Below, piece by piece: positions 44,457 through 53,332 of a DNA stretch of 64,000 bases. Source of the stretch: Clostridia bacterium (GTDB lineage: Bacteria; Bacillota; Clostridia; Peptostreptococcales; Anaerovoracaceae). Within the stretch, counting starts at the first letter, position 1. Each line of letters opens with the position of its first letter. Both the position numbers and the translations under genes were made by a program. The notes under the pieces are model-generated. The model had not been told where the DNA came from, made no database searches, and worked only from the letters and a program-made list of their open reading frames with translations. The stretch lies in assembly GCA_902363595.1 (NCBI GenBank), contig CABJAP010000001.1, positions 124,001 to 188,000 on the forward strand. The letters are read 5' to 3'.

Positions 44457-44666
44457 ATGCATACAGGTACAGTAAAATGGTTTAACGAAGACAAAGGATT
44501 TGGATTTATCACAAACAACGAAGGCGGCGAAGATTTATTCGTACATTTTTCCGCAATCGTGGGAGAAGGATTCAAGACACTGAAAGAAGGACAGCAGGTT
44601 ACGTTCGATATCGAACAGGACCCGCAGCGCAACAAGTTTAGAGCTGCTAACGTTTGCGCGGCATAG
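44457..44666 (+). CDS. Cold-shock domain protein
   Basis: 69 residues, a single OB-fold cold-shock domain. RNP1 KGFGFITN and RNP2 LFVHFSAI are intact, with the usual [13 protein letters not shown] start. It binds single-stranded RNA/DNA as a chaperone. AGGAGGT lies seven bases before the ATG. Long leader upstream and hairpin terminator downstream make it a single-gene unit. Confidence 0.97.
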   Translation: MHTGTVKWFNEDKGFGFITNNEGGEDLFVHFSAIVGEGFKTLKEGQQVTFDIEQDPQRNKFRAANVCAA

Positions 44667-44682
44667 TTTTTCAAATCAGAGA

Positions 44683-44713
44683 GCTGCTTTCTTTTTAGGA
44701 AGCGGCTTTTTTG
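44683..44713 (+). terminator. Terminator after the cold-shock gene
   Basis: AGCTGCTTTC and GGAAGCGGCT pair with G-T wobbles, followed by TTTTTT. The next gene's ribosome site starts right behind it. Confidence 0.65.
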
Positions 44714-44728
44714 TTAGGAGGAGAAAAT

Positions 44729-45655
44729 TTGGCAATCAATAAGTGGATGAAGGCGGCGCTGAAGGCGCTAACCTATTCCGAGCCGGACTTAAAAAAGAAT
44801 TACAAGCTTTATCGGGCGGTCAACAACGTGGTGGTTACCCCGGTTAAAGGCATTTACAAGATGAACGATTATAAGATTCGACTGCGGGGGGCAGAAATCC
44901 CTGTGCGTATATTCACCCCCAAAGAACGCACGTCGGATGAAGCCTTTCTCTTCTTTCATGGGGGAGGATGGGTCACCGGCAACATCGACTCATATACCAA
45001 ACCGTGCGCTTCCCTGGCCAATGCCACCGGAAGGCGGGTTTTGTCCGTGGATTACCGGCTGGCACCGGAGCATCCGTTTCCGTGCGGGCTCAACGACTGT
45101 TATCAGGCAGCGCGGACGATTTTTAAAAACAGCGGCGCATTTGAGCTGGAGAAAAAAGACATAATTTTAATGGGCGACAGCGCCGGCGGCAATTTGGCCG
45201 CTTGTGTCAGTCTGCTGGCCAGAAACAGAGGTGATTTTGCGGTAAAGCGGCAAATCCTCCTTTATCCGGCCACTGGCAATGACCACAGCGATGATTCGGA
45301 ATTTTTGTCTGTCCGCCGCTTCGGCAAAGAATACCTCTTGACCTCAAAGCGGATACGTGATTATATAGATTTATACTTACCAGATAAACATGATTTGAAC
45401 AACCCGTATTTTGCGCCTCTATTGGCTGAAGATTTGACCAGGCAGCCGCAGACGATGATCATAACGGCTGAATACGATCCCTTGAGGGATGAGGGCGAAG
45501 CATATGGAAAGAAGCTAAGAGAACAGGGTAATCAAGTCGTCATTCACAGAATGAAGGATGCGCTTCACGGCTTTTTCACATTGCCGCAGCGGTTTGTTCA
45601 TGTCAAGAAAACCTATCAGATGATCGAAGATTTTTTGTTAGAGGAGAAAGAATGA
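44729..45655 (+). CDS. Alpha/beta hydrolase (HSL/esterase family)
   Basis: 308 residues from TTG 44729, which follows AGGAGGAG; the frame from 44711 includes that site. Oxyanion motif FFHGGGWVTGN near residue 80, nucleophile elbow MGDSAGGNLAA near residue 150, Asp in AEYDPLRDEG and His in DALHGFF: a complete hormone-sensitive-lipase-type triad. Probably a cytoplasmic carboxylesterase. It overlaps the acyltransferase-like gene by four bases, which overlaps DUF6320 by four bases. Confidence 0.9.
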   Translation: MAINKWMKAALKALTYSEPDLKKNYKLYRAVNNVVVTPVKGIYKMNDYKIRLRGAEIPVRIFTPKERTSDEAFLFFHGGGWVTGNIDSYTKPCASLANATGRRVLSVDYRLAPEHPFPCGLNDCYQAARTIFKNSGAFELEKKDIILMGDSAGGNLAACVSLLARNRGDFAVKRQILLYPATGNDHSDDSEFLSVRRFGKEYLLTSKRIRDYIDLYLPDKHDLNNPYFAPLLAEDLTRQPQTMIITAEYDPLRDEGEAYGKKLREQGNQVVIHRMKDALHGFFTLPQRFVHVKKTYQMIEDFLLEEKE

Positions 45656-46905
45656 AAAATAATTGGACCTCATTGGACAATGCCGCCAAAATCTTTCCGG
45701 CAGGTGTCCATAAAACAGAAACCCAGGTCTTTCGTTTTTCATGCGAGCTGCGGGAACCTGTGAAAGAAGGGTGCCTTCAGATGGCACTGGAGCAAACTTT
45801 GGAACTGTTTCCCACATACCAGGTTGTGCTCAAACGCGGTTTCTTTTGGTATTATCTTGAGGAGAGCCAGATCCGTCCCATTGCGGAGCCGGAGGTTCAT
45901 AAGCTGTGCAAGGATATGGGATGTACCAATACGCAAAAGCTTCTTTTTGAAGTGACCCACTTTAAAAATCGAATTAATTTGGAAATCTATCATGTGCTTT
46001 CTGATGGAACCAGCGCTATGGAGTTCCTGAAGGTTTTAGTGGTTAAGTACTTGTGCAGCGTGCATCATTTGAATGAACCCGTGTCCGATCGGGATGCATC
46101 TTACAGCCAGAGCCGTGATGACAGCTACAACCGTTATTATTCAGGAGAAAAACAAAAACGGGAGAAGCAAGTGCCGGCTTGCAGAATACAGGGCGGGAGG
46201 TACGGCGAATCGATCCTGCGAAATATTACCGGGCAGACATCTGCCAAGGCGGTGAAATCGCTGGCAAAAGAGCACCAGGCTACGATCACAATTTTTTTGA
46301 CCGCATGCCTGATCTGTGCCATTGGCGAACATGTTTCCCGAAAAGAAAAAAAGAGACCGATCGTTCTCTCGGTTCCAGTCAACCTGCGCAATTATTTTCC
46401 TTCTGTTTCCGCAAGAAACTTTTTTGGAACCATTACCGTCTCCTATGATTGGAGCCAAGGGGGAGGTGAATTTTCACATGTGCTGAAAAAAGTGGAGCGG
46501 GACTTTCAAGAAAAGCTGACGGAAGAGTATCTTTCCCGGCAGGTAGATTCTTATGGTACGCCGGCCAATAATCGTTTTGCAAAGATCGCGCCTTTGTTTT
46601 TAAAGAATTTAGTCTTAAAAGGCGTCTACAGGAAAAATATGAAAAGTGTGACTGCGACGATATCCAATGTGGGTAAAATGGAACTTCCGCCGGAAATGGA
46701 ACCATACATTCGTTCCTTTGATGTGTGTGCTTCCACCAATAAATTTCAGGCGTGTATCTGTTCTTTCGGAGACAAGCTCAGTATCAGCTGCACAAATCCT
46801 CATATCAGTACGGATATTGAACGGAGTTTTTTCCGTATGCTGACGGCCCAAGGAGTGCCAGTAGAAATCATGTCTAATTTAACCGGGGAGGAGGATGACA
46901 TATGA
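45652..46905 (+). CDS. Condensation/alcohol-acetyltransferase-like protein
   Basis: 417 residues, no membrane segment. YHVLSDGTSAMEFLKVL near residue 115 has the HxxxDG active motif of condensation, PapA and alcohol-acetyltransferase folds, and ARNFFGTITVSY near residue 260 resembles the family's second half. It probably transfers an acyl group from a thioester to an alcohol or amine. Overlaps its neighbours (ATGA at both ends), so tightly coupled with the esterase and the DUF6320 membrane protein; acyl donor unknown. Confidence 0.75.
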   Translation: MKNNWTSLDNAAKIFPAGVHKTETQVFRFSCELREPVKEGCLQMALEQTLELFPTYQVVLKRGFFWYYLEESQIRPIAEPEVHKLCKDMGCTNTQKLLFEVTHFKNRINLEIYHVLSDGTSAMEFLKVLVVKYLCSVHHLNEPVSDRDASYSQSRDDSYNRYYSGEKQKREKQVPACRIQGGRYGESILRNITGQTSAKAVKSLAKEHQATITIFLTACLICAIGEHVSRKEKKRPIVLSVPVNLRNYFPSVSARNFFGTITVSYDWSQGGGEFSHVLKKVERDFQEKLTEEYLSRQVDSYGTPANNRFAKIAPLFLKNLVLKGVYRKNMKSVTATISNVGKMELPPEMEPYIRSFDVCASTNKFQACICSFGDKLSISCTNPHISTDIERSFFRMLTAQGVPVEIMSNLTGEEDDI

Positions 46906-47564
46906 AATATTGCGATAAATGCAAGGTGACGGTCCGCGGCGATGTTAAGTGCTGTCCGCTGTGTCAGAGGACGTTAAGCGGTCAGGCCGAGGAAAGCATG
47001 CTGTATCCGAAAGTTCGCACCATGTACAGACAGTATCGGGAGTTTTTTAAAGTGTTGATCTTTTCTACGGTGGTAGCCGCTGTCGCAGCCTGCGCGGTCA
47101 ATTTGATCCTTCCCTGGACCGGCCATTGGGCACTGTTTGTTGTGATTGGTATTGCCGGCTTGTGGGTGAGTATGTATTTTGCTGTGCATCAAAGAAACAG
47201 CCTTCCTAAAAATATTACCTACCAGGCCATTTTTATTTCTGTATTCAGCGTGATCTGGGACTTGGTGACCCATTGGCACGGATGGTCCGTTACATTTGCC
47301 ATACCGTGTACTTTTGCAGTGGCGATCATTTCCATGACCGTTCTTGCCAAGCTGATGAAAATTCCGGCGGGCGAATATTTGATTTGTTTGTTCATCGATA
47401 TCATTTTTGGCTTTATCCCGATTATTTTCTATATAGTGGGAATGCTTCAAGTAAAAATACCTTCAATTATTTGTATTTCCTGCAGTATTATTTCTTTGGC
47501 AGGGATTATTATTTTCCAGGGAAAAGAAATAAGGCTGGAATTAGTTAGAAGATTTCATCTATAA
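46902..47564 (+). CDS. DUF6320-like membrane protein with zinc-ribbon N terminus
   Basis: 220 residues. CDKCKVTVRGDVKCCPLCQ at residues 4-22 forms a probable zinc ribbon, then about six hydrophobic segments (residues 50-215). I recall this as DUF6320, with moderate confidence. Function unknown; as third gene of an overlapping esterase-acyltransferase cassette it may place the cassette product at the membrane. Its start overlaps the previous stop (ATGA). Confidence 0.68.
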   Translation: MKYCDKCKVTVRGDVKCCPLCQRTLSGQAEESMLYPKVRTMYRQYREFFKVLIFSTVVAAVAACAVNLILPWTGHWALFVVIGIAGLWVSMYFAVHQRNSLPKNITYQAIFISVFSVIWDLVTHWHGWSVTFAIPCTFAVAIISMTVLAKLMKIPAGEYLICLFIDIIFGFIPIIFYIVGMLQVKIPSIICISCSIISLAGIIIFQGKEIRLELVRRFHL

Positions 47565-47577
47565 AGACATATTTTAT

Positions 47578-47605
47578 TTGACATTTTTCGATGATCCGTT
47601 AAACT
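47578..47605 (+). promoter_or_regulatory. Putative promoter of sstT
   Basis: TTGACA (47578-47583), 16-base spacer, TAAACT (47600-47605), about 70 bases before the sstT ATG. Confidence 0.6.
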
Positions 47606-47676
47606 AATATATGGCGGCCTTAAACAAAATGGCTGTGTCGGCAATTTTAGTTTATATAGTAAAGAGAAGGGTTATC

Positions 47677-48900
47677 ATGAGTATTATTAGAACATGGAAC
47701 AGCATTAGTCTGGTAAAGCGGATTATTGCAGGATTAATTGTAGGAATTATTTTAGGTTTGATTGTCCCCAAAGTGGTCGTAATCGGTATCTTGGGAGAGT
47801 TGTTCGTTGGTGCCTTGAAAGCGCTGGCGCCGCTTTTGGTGTTTTTCCTCGTTATGCATGCACTGTGCAGGCATCAGAAGGGAAACAGCAGCAATATGGG
47901 CAGGATCATCGTGCTCTATCTGATCGGTACGCTGCTGGCGTCGTTTACTGCAGTGGTCGCAAGTTTTTTGTTCCCGTCAACGGTGGTTTTGCCGGCCGGC
48001 GCTGAGGCAGCCGCGCCCGGAGGCATTGCTGAAATCCTGAAAAACCTGCTGCTGAATGCGGTGAGCAATCCCATCGGCGCCATCGTGGATGCAAACTATA
48101 TCGGCGTACTGGTTTGGGCGGTTATTTTCGGACTGGCCCTCCGTGCAGCCTCCGATCAAACGAAAAACGTTCTTGAGAACATTTCGGATGCGTTATCGAC
48201 GGCTATTCGCTGGGTGATAAACTGTGCGCCTTTTGGTATTTTGGGACTGGTTTTCACGACTATTTCCACTACTGGAATCAAGGCGTTCGCTTCCTATGGT
48301 CATATTATACTGGTCTTAGTGGGATGTATGTTCTTTGTCGCCTTCATTGTCAATCCCATCATTGTGTTCTTAAATATCCGGCAGAATCCATATCCGCTGG
48401 TTGTGAAATGTATTAAGGACAGTGGTATCATGGCTTTCTTCACAAGAAGCTCTGCCGCCAACATTCCGGTGAACATGTCTCTGTGTGAAGAACTGGGCCT
48501 GGATGAGGAAAAGTATTCGGTTTCTATTCCTTTGGGCGCGACGATCAATATGGCAGGCGCCGCCATCACGATTAACGTACTGACACTGGCCGCGGCCAAC
48601 ACTTTGGACGTTCAAGTGGATTTTGCGACTGCTTTGCTTTTAAGCCTGGTGGCTTCGGTAGCCGCCTGCGGAACATCGGGTGTTGCGGGCGGTTCGCTTT
48701 TGCTGATCCCTCTGGCATGCAGTCTGTTCGGTATTTCTAATGATATCGCTATGCAGGTTGTGGGGGTTGGATTTATTATAGGCGTTATTCAGGACTCCTG
48801 TGAGACTGCCCTTAATTCTTCTTCCGATGCGCTCTTCACTGCTACGGCTGAGTTCAGAAACTGGAAAAAAGAAGGAAAATCTGTATCTATAAAGCTCTAA
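47677..48900 (+). CDS. sstT: Serine/threonine:Na+ symporter SstT
   Basis: 407 residues, DAACS family with eight segments and two re-entrant loops. Key blocks: [20 protein letters not shown], the Ser-rich loop HP1, and [21 protein letters not shown] (the NMxGA-like Na+ site). [16 protein letters not shown] ends the transport core. Imports serine and threonine with Na+. ATG 47677 is preceded by AGAAGG; the longer frame from 47611 has none. Confidence 0.93.
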   Translation: MSIIRTWNSISLVKRIIAGLIVGIILGLIVPKVVVIGILGELFVGALKALAPLLVFFLVMHALCRHQKGNSSNMGRIIVLYLIGTLLASFTAVVASFLFPSTVVLPAGAEAAAPGGIAEILKNLLLNAVSNPIGAIVDANYIGVLVWAVIFGLALRAASDQTKNVLENISDALSTAIRWVINCAPFGILGLVFTTISTTGIKAFASYGHIILVLVGCMFFVAFIVNPIIVFLNIRQNPYPLVVKCIKDSGIMAFFTRSSAANIPVNMSLCEELGLDEEKYSVSIPLGATINMAGAAITINVLTLAAANTLDVQVDFATALLLSLVASVAACGTSGVAGGSLLLIPLACSLFGISNDIAMQVVGVGFIIGVIQDSCETALNSSSDALFTATAEFRNWKKEGKSVSIKL

Positions 48901-48949
48901 GATGTGAGCCGGATCAAGCATCCATCCCAAAGCTGTTTTTTTAAAGGTT

Positions 48950-48986
48950 AAGCCCTCTCAAATTGGATTTGAAGCAGGGCTTTTTT
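48950..48986 (+). terminator. Terminator after sstT
   Basis: AAGCCCT (48950-48956) pairs with AGGGCTT (48976-48982), with an inner TCAAAT/ATTTGA stem, followed by T-rich sequence. Confidence 0.85.
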
Positions 48987-49062
48987 CTTTTCTTCAAGAT
49001 AAGGACCTCTTATACATCATAGACCTTGCAATGCGCATAGCATTTCAAATTGACTAGCATAC

Positions 49063-49089
49063 ACCATTTGCGCGCTTATTCATAGAATA
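49063..49089 (+). promoter_or_regulatory. Sigma-K-like promoter of the collagen-like gene
   Basis: AC (49063-49064), 16-base spacer, CATAGAATA (49081-49089), matching the AC-N16/17-CATAnnnTA form of mother-cell sigma-K promoters. No sigma-A pair fits as well. Confidence 0.55.
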
Positions 49090-49119
49090 AAGTATTCACA
49101 AAAAAGGAGAGATTATTTT

Positions 49120-50097
49120 ATGGATAAGCATATTATTGACAGTCGCGATTGTGGTAAGGGAATGAATTCCTGCCAGAGCTGTCAGCCTTGCTGCCCAAGG
49201 CCATCGGGCATCACAGGTCCAACGGGCCCAATTGGTCCGACAGGTCCTGCGGGAGAACGGGGGGCTACCGGTCCAACGGGCCCGCAGGGACCAATGGGGG
49301 CCCAAGGCCCAATGGGAGTTGCAGGAGAAAGAGGGATTGCAGGAGCCACTGGACCGACCGGACCGACAGGAGCCACTGGTTCGATCGGACCGACAGGAGC
49401 TGCCGGGCCAGCCGGAGTGACGGGAGCCACTGGACCGATCGGACCGACAGGAGCTGCCGGGCCAGCCGGAGTGACAGGAGCCACTGGTTCGACCGGACCG
49501 ACAGGAGCTGCCGGGCCAGCCGGAGTGACGGGAGCCACTGGACCGACCGGACCGACAGGAGCTGCCGGGCCAGCCGGAGTGACGGGAGCCACTGGTTCGA
49601 TCGGACCGACAGGAGCTGCCGGGCCAGCCGGAGTGACAGGAGCCACTGGACCGACCGGACCGACAGGAGCTGCCGGCCCAACCGGCCCAACCGGTATTAC
49701 CACACAGGCATTTGCCTCATATGCCAATTATGGCGAGCGCTATGTAGATGCTGCGCAAATCCCGCTTTATCCGGTGATAACTGATACAACAGGAAATATT
49801 ACAGAAGCTTCACAAACGGCAATTACGCTTAATCCTGGGTACTATCATATCACGTTTCAGGTAAGTATGCTCCTTGCAACACCGGGTTATGCTCAGATCA
49901 CCCCCTTCTACGATGGCGCGCCGCATATCGAATTTGGCATTTATGCTAAGACGGGGGACAATAACGTGACGGCCGCCGGTTCGACGACCGTGATTGTTGG
50001 TATAACCAGTCGTTCGAATTTTTCACTCACGTTTAATTCGCCGGTTACCAATTCGGAGGCACAGCTGACTTTATCCATTGTCAAGATGGAGCGATAG
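49120..50097 (+). CDS. BclA-like collagen-repeat surface protein (probable exosporium)
   Basis: 325 residues. Short Cys-rich N terminus ([11 protein letters not shown]), collagen-like Gly-X-Y triplets from residue ~30 to ~190 ([17 protein letters not shown] units), and a C-terminal ~130-residue beta-rich domain resembling the BclA/C1q-like trimerisation domain (FASYANYG...). No signal peptide, as usual for exosporium proteins assembled from the mother cell. AAAGGAG precedes the ATG. The best promoter is sigma-K-like. Long antisense frames over it come only from the repeat composition. Confidence 0.88.
   Translation: MDKHIIDSRDCGKGMNSCQSCQPCCPRPSGITGPTGPIGPTGPAGERGATGPTGPQGPMGAQGPMGVAGERGIAGATGPTGPTGATGSIGPTGAAGPAGVTGATGPIGPTGAAGPAGVTGATGSTGPTGAAGPAGVTGATGPTGPTGAAGPAGVTGATGSIGPTGAAGPAGVTGATGPTGPTGAAGPTGPTGITTQAFASYANYGERYVDAAQIPLYPVITDTTGNITEASQTAITLNPGYYHITFQVSMLLATPGYAQITPFYDGAPHIEFGIYAKTGDNNVTAAGSTTVIVGITSRSNFSLTFNSPVTNSEAQLTLSIVKMER
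49369..49692 (+). repeat. 54-bp tandem repeat in the collagen region
   Basis: Five near-identical 18-codon units (start 49369, 49423, 49477, 49531, 49585) encoding [18 protein letters not shown], plus a diverged sixth from 49639. Units vary mostly between ATC/ACC and TCG/CCG positions. Confidence 0.92.
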
Positions 50098-50137
50098 TCG
50101 AATCGTGTAAAGAATCATTTTCAGCATAGGAACAAAT

Positions 50138-50177
50138 AAATCCTCTCATGATTATTCTTATGGTCGTGAGGGGATTT
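50138..50177 (+). terminator. Terminator after the collagen-like gene
   Basis: AATCCTCTCA and TGAGGGGATT pair (one G-T), followed by TTT. Confidence 0.75.
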
Positions 50178-50215
50178 TTCGTTTGTACTGCCATGTTGCT
50201 GCCGATCTTTTCTTA

Positions 50216-50245
50216 TTGTAGAATACAATGGATTTCTGGTATAAT
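50216..50245 (+). promoter_or_regulatory. Putative promoter of yjbQ
   Basis: TTGTAG (50216-50221), 18-base spacer, TATAAT (50240-50245) with extended TGG before it. Confidence 0.55.
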
Positions 50246-50273
50246 ACATCTAATAAGAAGGGAGGCTAACCTT

Positions 50274-50678
50274 ATGTATCTCTATCAACATAAAATCGAT
50301 ACCGGGAAATCCCAGCAAATGATAAAGGTCACTGGAATGGTACAGGAAGATATTCAAAAAAGCGGTATAAAAGAGGGAATTGCCGTAGTCTTTTCTCCCC
50401 ATACCACCGCAGGCTTTACCATTAATGAAAATGCAGATCCGGATGTGGTGTCCGATATGCTTTATAGTCTTGAAAAAACTTTTCCCGCCCAGGACCAGCA
50501 ATATCGCCATGCAGAGGGAAACTCCCATGCGCATATCAAAACAACCGTATGCGGACCTTCACAAGTGCTGATCATCCATGAAGGTGCTATTGTTTTCGGA
50601 ATCTGGCAGGATTTATATTTCTGTGATTTCGATGGACCAAGACACAGATCATTTTATGTAAAGATCATAAAGGGGTAG
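50274..50678 (+). CDS. yjbQ: YjbQ/UPF0047 family protein
   Basis: 134 residues. Family motifs FSPHTTAGFTINENADPDV near residue 42 and RHAEGNSHAHIKTTVCGPS near residue 82, plus IWQDLYFCDFDGPRHRSF at the end. YjbQ proteins can show weak thiamine-phosphate-synthase activity; biological role unsettled. ATG 50274 follows GGGAGG. Confidence 0.93.
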   Translation: MYLYQHKIDTGKSQQMIKVTGMVQEDIQKSGIKEGIAVVFSPHTTAGFTINENADPDVVSDMLYSLEKTFPAQDQQYRHAEGNSHAHIKTTVCGPSQVLIIHEGAIVFGIWQDLYFCDFDGPRHRSFYVKIIKG

Positions 50679-50749
50679 CAGTATGACTCGGATGGTCCCA
50701 TCCTTTTGCAAAGCAGATGAACGGGTGGTAATAATCTTTCCTAATGAAA

Positions 50750-50775
50750 AAAAGTCCCGGACCTTGGACTTTTTG
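50750..50775. terminator. Bidirectional terminator between yjbQ and marR
   Basis: AAAAGTCC (50750-50757) pairs with GGACTTTT (50766-50773). A wider CCCGG/CCGGG pairing (50756-50789) could form an alternative fold for the minus strand. Confidence 0.7.
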
Positions 50776-50791
50776 ATCCAATGCCGGGCCT

Positions 50792-51247
50792 TTATGTTTC
50801 AATTAGTTTATTTAACGTTTCCGAGATGTTTTTTAATGAAGATAGAAAGGTGCGCAGTTCGTCGTCACTGAGTTTATTAAAGGAGGATAGCAGCAGGTCC
50901 AGATAAGTTTCTTTAATATGAGCCAGATACCTGCGTCCGTCATCGGTCAGAGCCATGTTGATCTGACGCCGGTTGAGCTCGTTGGTATCCCTGCTGATCA
51001 ACTGTCTGCGGACCAGAGGGGATACGGCTCTGGAAGCCTGTTCTCTGGATGTGCTGATTTTTTCCGATAATTCACTCATAGTGATACCCGGATAGCGGCT
51101 GAGAGCAACTATGACCATTAGCTGCGTCTTTGTGAGATGATATTGCCGAATATCGAGGAAATTATTGAAGCACTGATTGTAATTAAGAAGAAGTCCCAGA
51201 AGAGACATAATAATCTGTTCTTTCTCCACTTTTTCAGCATGATTCAT
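50792..51247 (-). CDS. MarR-family regulator (next to citrate synthase)
   Basis: 151 residues from ATG 51247 (AAAGGA 12 bases upstream; TTG 51259 is too close to it). Winged helix with LTKTQLMVIVALSRYPGITM and EQASRAVSPLVRRQLISRD, and flanking dimerisation helices. Divergent from citrate synthase; a TGACATATGTCA palindrome overlaps its own -35 box. Autorepression is likely; control of citrate synthase is possible. Confidence 0.9.
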   Translation of the reverse strand: MNHAEKVEKEQIIMSLLGLLLNYNQCFNNFLDIRQYHLTKTQLMVIVALSRYPGITMSELSEKISTSREQASRAVSPLVRRQLISRDTNELNRRQINMALTDDGRRYLAHIKETYLDLLLSSFNKLSDDELRTFLSSLKNISETLNKLIET

Positions 51248-51285
51248 GGCAGTATCCAATCCTTTCAGTCCTAATTACTGTTTTC

Positions 51286-51314
51286 AGTATATACTATCCC
51301 GTGACATATGTCAA
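51286..51314 (-). promoter_or_regulatory. marR promoter overlapped by a palindromic operator
   Basis: Minus strand TTGACA (51309-51314), 17-base spacer, TATACT (51286-51291). The perfect palindrome TGACATATGTCA (51302-51313) covers the -35 box and lies 22 bases upstream of the citrate synthase -35. Confidence 0.7.
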
Positions 51315-51334
51315 ATAATGATTACAATCAACAA

Positions 51335-51362
51335 TTGACAAAAGTTACATAAATGGTATAAT
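51335..51362 (+). promoter_or_regulatory. Promoter of the citrate synthase gene
   Basis: TTGACA (51335-51340), 16-base spacer, TATAAT (51357-51362), 28 bases before the ATG. Confidence 0.8.
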
Positions 51363-51390
51363 GTCCATATAAAAAGGAGGTAGGCTTTGT

Positions 51391-52812
51391 ATGAAGAAAA
51401 TCGATGAGTATATGAAAGAACGTTCCAAGCTGTGTAAAGAGAATGATTTTATCAGCGGCGACCTGTTCCATGACCACCATGTTAATAGAGGCCTGCGGGA
51501 TAAAAACGGGATTGGAGTGCTAACCGGACTCACTTCCATATCGCGCATAGAGTCGTATAAAGAATATATGGGTCATAAAGTACCTTGCAAGGGCAAACTG
51601 TTTTATCGGGGATACGATATCGTAGATCTGGTCAAGGGACCAATTCATGAGGAACGCTATGGATTCGAAGAAATGGCGTATCTGCTGATCTTTGGAGAAC
51701 TGCCTACGGAAGATGAATTGGTTGAATTTCAGGAGGCTGTAGGAACTATGAGGCGGCTGCCTACCAATTTTGTACGTGATGTGATCATGAAAGCGCCGGG
51801 AAAAGACATCATGAACATTATGACAAAGAGCGTGCTCACACTCTCGTCTTATGATCCCAACGCCTCGGATCTTTCCATCGAAAATGTTCTCCAGCAGTGT
51901 CTAATGCTGATTGGTGTCTTTCCGATGCTGGCTGTTTATGGATACCATGCTTACAATCATTATGAGCAGGATGACAGTATGTATATTCACCGCCCGGATC
52001 CAGCCCTTTCAACCGCGGAGAACATCTTGCGGCTGCTGCGCCCTGACATGAAATATACTGAGCTGGAAGCGCATGTGTTGGATATCGCATTGATGCTTCA
52101 CATGGAGCATGGCGGCGGCAATAATTCCACCTTTACCACTAGAGTTGTGACATCCGCGGGCTCAGACACCTATGCGGTCATTGCGGCGGCGTTATGCTCG
52201 CTGAAAGGACCCAAACACGGTGGAGCAAACATCAAAGTTGTGGAAATGATGCAAGATTTAAAAGAGACCGTAAAGGATACGTCTGATAAAGAAAAGATTA
52301 AAAGATATTTGGAAGATGTGGTTGATAAAAAGGCGTTCGATGAGCGGGGATTGATCTACGGTATGGGACATGCTATTTACAGCGTATCCGATCCACGGGC
52401 AGAGATATTTAAAGGCTTTGTAAAGGATCTGGCAGAGGCTAAAGGGTATCAAGAGGAATTTGCGCTGTATTCGGCTGTAGAAGAGCTGGCGCCCCAGGTG
52501 ATCGCAGATAAACGAAAGATTTACAAAGGGGTCAGCGCCAATGTGGATTTTTACAGCGGCCTTGTTTATCGCATGCTGGATATTCCGCTGGAACTGTACA
52601 CACCCATCTTTGCCATTGCCAGAGTCGTAGGCTGGAGTGCCCACCGCATTGAGGAACTGATTAATGTGGACAAGATCATTCGACCGTCCTATATGAGCGT
52701 GGGCGAAAATCGAATTTATAAACCGATTTCAAGGAGAAATGTGATCGAACTTGCGGGAAGCGATCCTTCCAAATACCGATTAGAAGAAAACTTTGACCAT
52801 CCAAAGAAATGA
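51391..52812 (+). CDS. gltA: Citrate synthase
   Basis: 473 residues, longer at the N terminus than most (about 60 extra residues before the GKLFYRGYDI segment), as in clostridial forms. Catalytic residues: His in MEHGGGNNSTFTTRVV, His in GMGHAIYSVSDPRAE, Asp in VSANVDFYSGLVY. Condenses acetyl-CoA and oxaloacetate to citrate in the cytoplasm. It stands alone, without aconitase or isocitrate dehydrogenase nearby, suggesting a glutamate-biosynthesis role. Confidence 0.93.
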   Translation: MKKIDEYMKERSKLCKENDFISGDLFHDHHVNRGLRDKNGIGVLTGLTSISRIESYKEYMGHKVPCKGKLFYRGYDIVDLVKGPIHEERYGFEEMAYLLIFGELPTEDELVEFQEAVGTMRRLPTNFVRDVIMKAPGKDIMNIMTKSVLTLSSYDPNASDLSIENVLQQCLMLIGVFPMLAVYGYHAYNHYEQDDSMYIHRPDPALSTAENILRLLRPDMKYTELEAHVLDIALMLHMEHGGGNNSTFTTRVVTSAGSDTYAVIAAALCSLKGPKHGGANIKVVEMMQDLKETVKDTSDKEKIKRYLEDVVDKKAFDERGLIYGMGHAIYSVSDPRAEIFKGFVKDLAEAKGYQEEFALYSAVEELAPQVIADKRKIYKGVSANVDFYSGLVYRMLDIPLELYTPIFAIARVVGWSAHRIEELINVDKIIRPSYMSVGENRIYKPISRRNVIELAGSDPSKYRLEENFDHPKK

Positions 52813-52838
52813 TATGGAGGTTAACTGAAGAAAAAAGA

Positions 52839-52873
52839 GTCTGAGCACGAGCAAATTTCGAGCTCAGACCCTT
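52839..52873. terminator. Bidirectional terminator between citrate synthase and marR2
   Basis: GTCTGAGC (52839-52846) pairs with GCTCAGAC (52862-52869) around a 15-base loop; A tract upstream, CCCTTT downstream. Confidence 0.75.
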
Positions 52874-52900
52874 TCTGATGAGGATCAAAAATAATTTCCG

Positions 52901-53332
52901 TTAAAGATGTTCAATATTGCTCTGGAGCCGGATCATAATGTTTAGCAGCGCTTCACTGTCTTCCAGACTGAAGCCGTTGAAAGCGATTGCACACCACTCG
53001 TTGAGCGCTGCAAGAACCTGAGGTTTGACTTGGCGGCCTTTCTTGGTCAGTACAAAGATCCATGACCGGCCGTCGTCAGGGTTTTTGCGGCGCATCAAAA
53101 ACTCATGTTTCTCCAGAGACTGCATGGTACGCGTCATGACACTTTTGTCATAATGAACTCCTTCAAGGAGTTGATCCTGGCTCTGACCATCCTTTTCGTA
53201 CAGCAGCATCAGCACCATCGCTTCGGCCATATTCAGCTCTGCGGGAGCGAGGGCTTTTTTCATAAAAGTTCGAAACTGTTTTCCATAGGCCATCATCAAA
53301 CGGCCGATTTCTGAATAAAGCTTACCGTTCAT
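52901..53332 (-). CDS. MarR-family regulator of the DHA2 pump
   Basis: 143 residues: LNMAEAMVLMLLYEKDGQSQ, YDKSVMTRTMQSLEKHEFLMRRKNPDDGRS (recognition helix and wing). It overlaps the pump gene by 11 bases, downstream of it on the same transcript. The two TTAGTTG..CAACTAA palindromes before the pump are probable binding sites, giving autorepression of pump and regulator. Confidence 0.9.
   Translation of the reverse strand: MNGKLYSEIGRLMMAYGKQFRTFMKKALAPAELNMAEAMVLMLLYEKDGQSQDQLLEGVHYDKSVMTRTMQSLEKHEFLMRRKNPDDGRSWIFVLTKKGRQVKPQVLAALNEWCAIAFNGFSLEDSEALLNIMIRLQSNIEHL

Noticed and set aside
49182..49727. Long open frames antisense and in a second frame over the collagen repeats
   Set aside because: They arise from the GC-rich triplet repeat; no ribosome site and only low-complexity translation.
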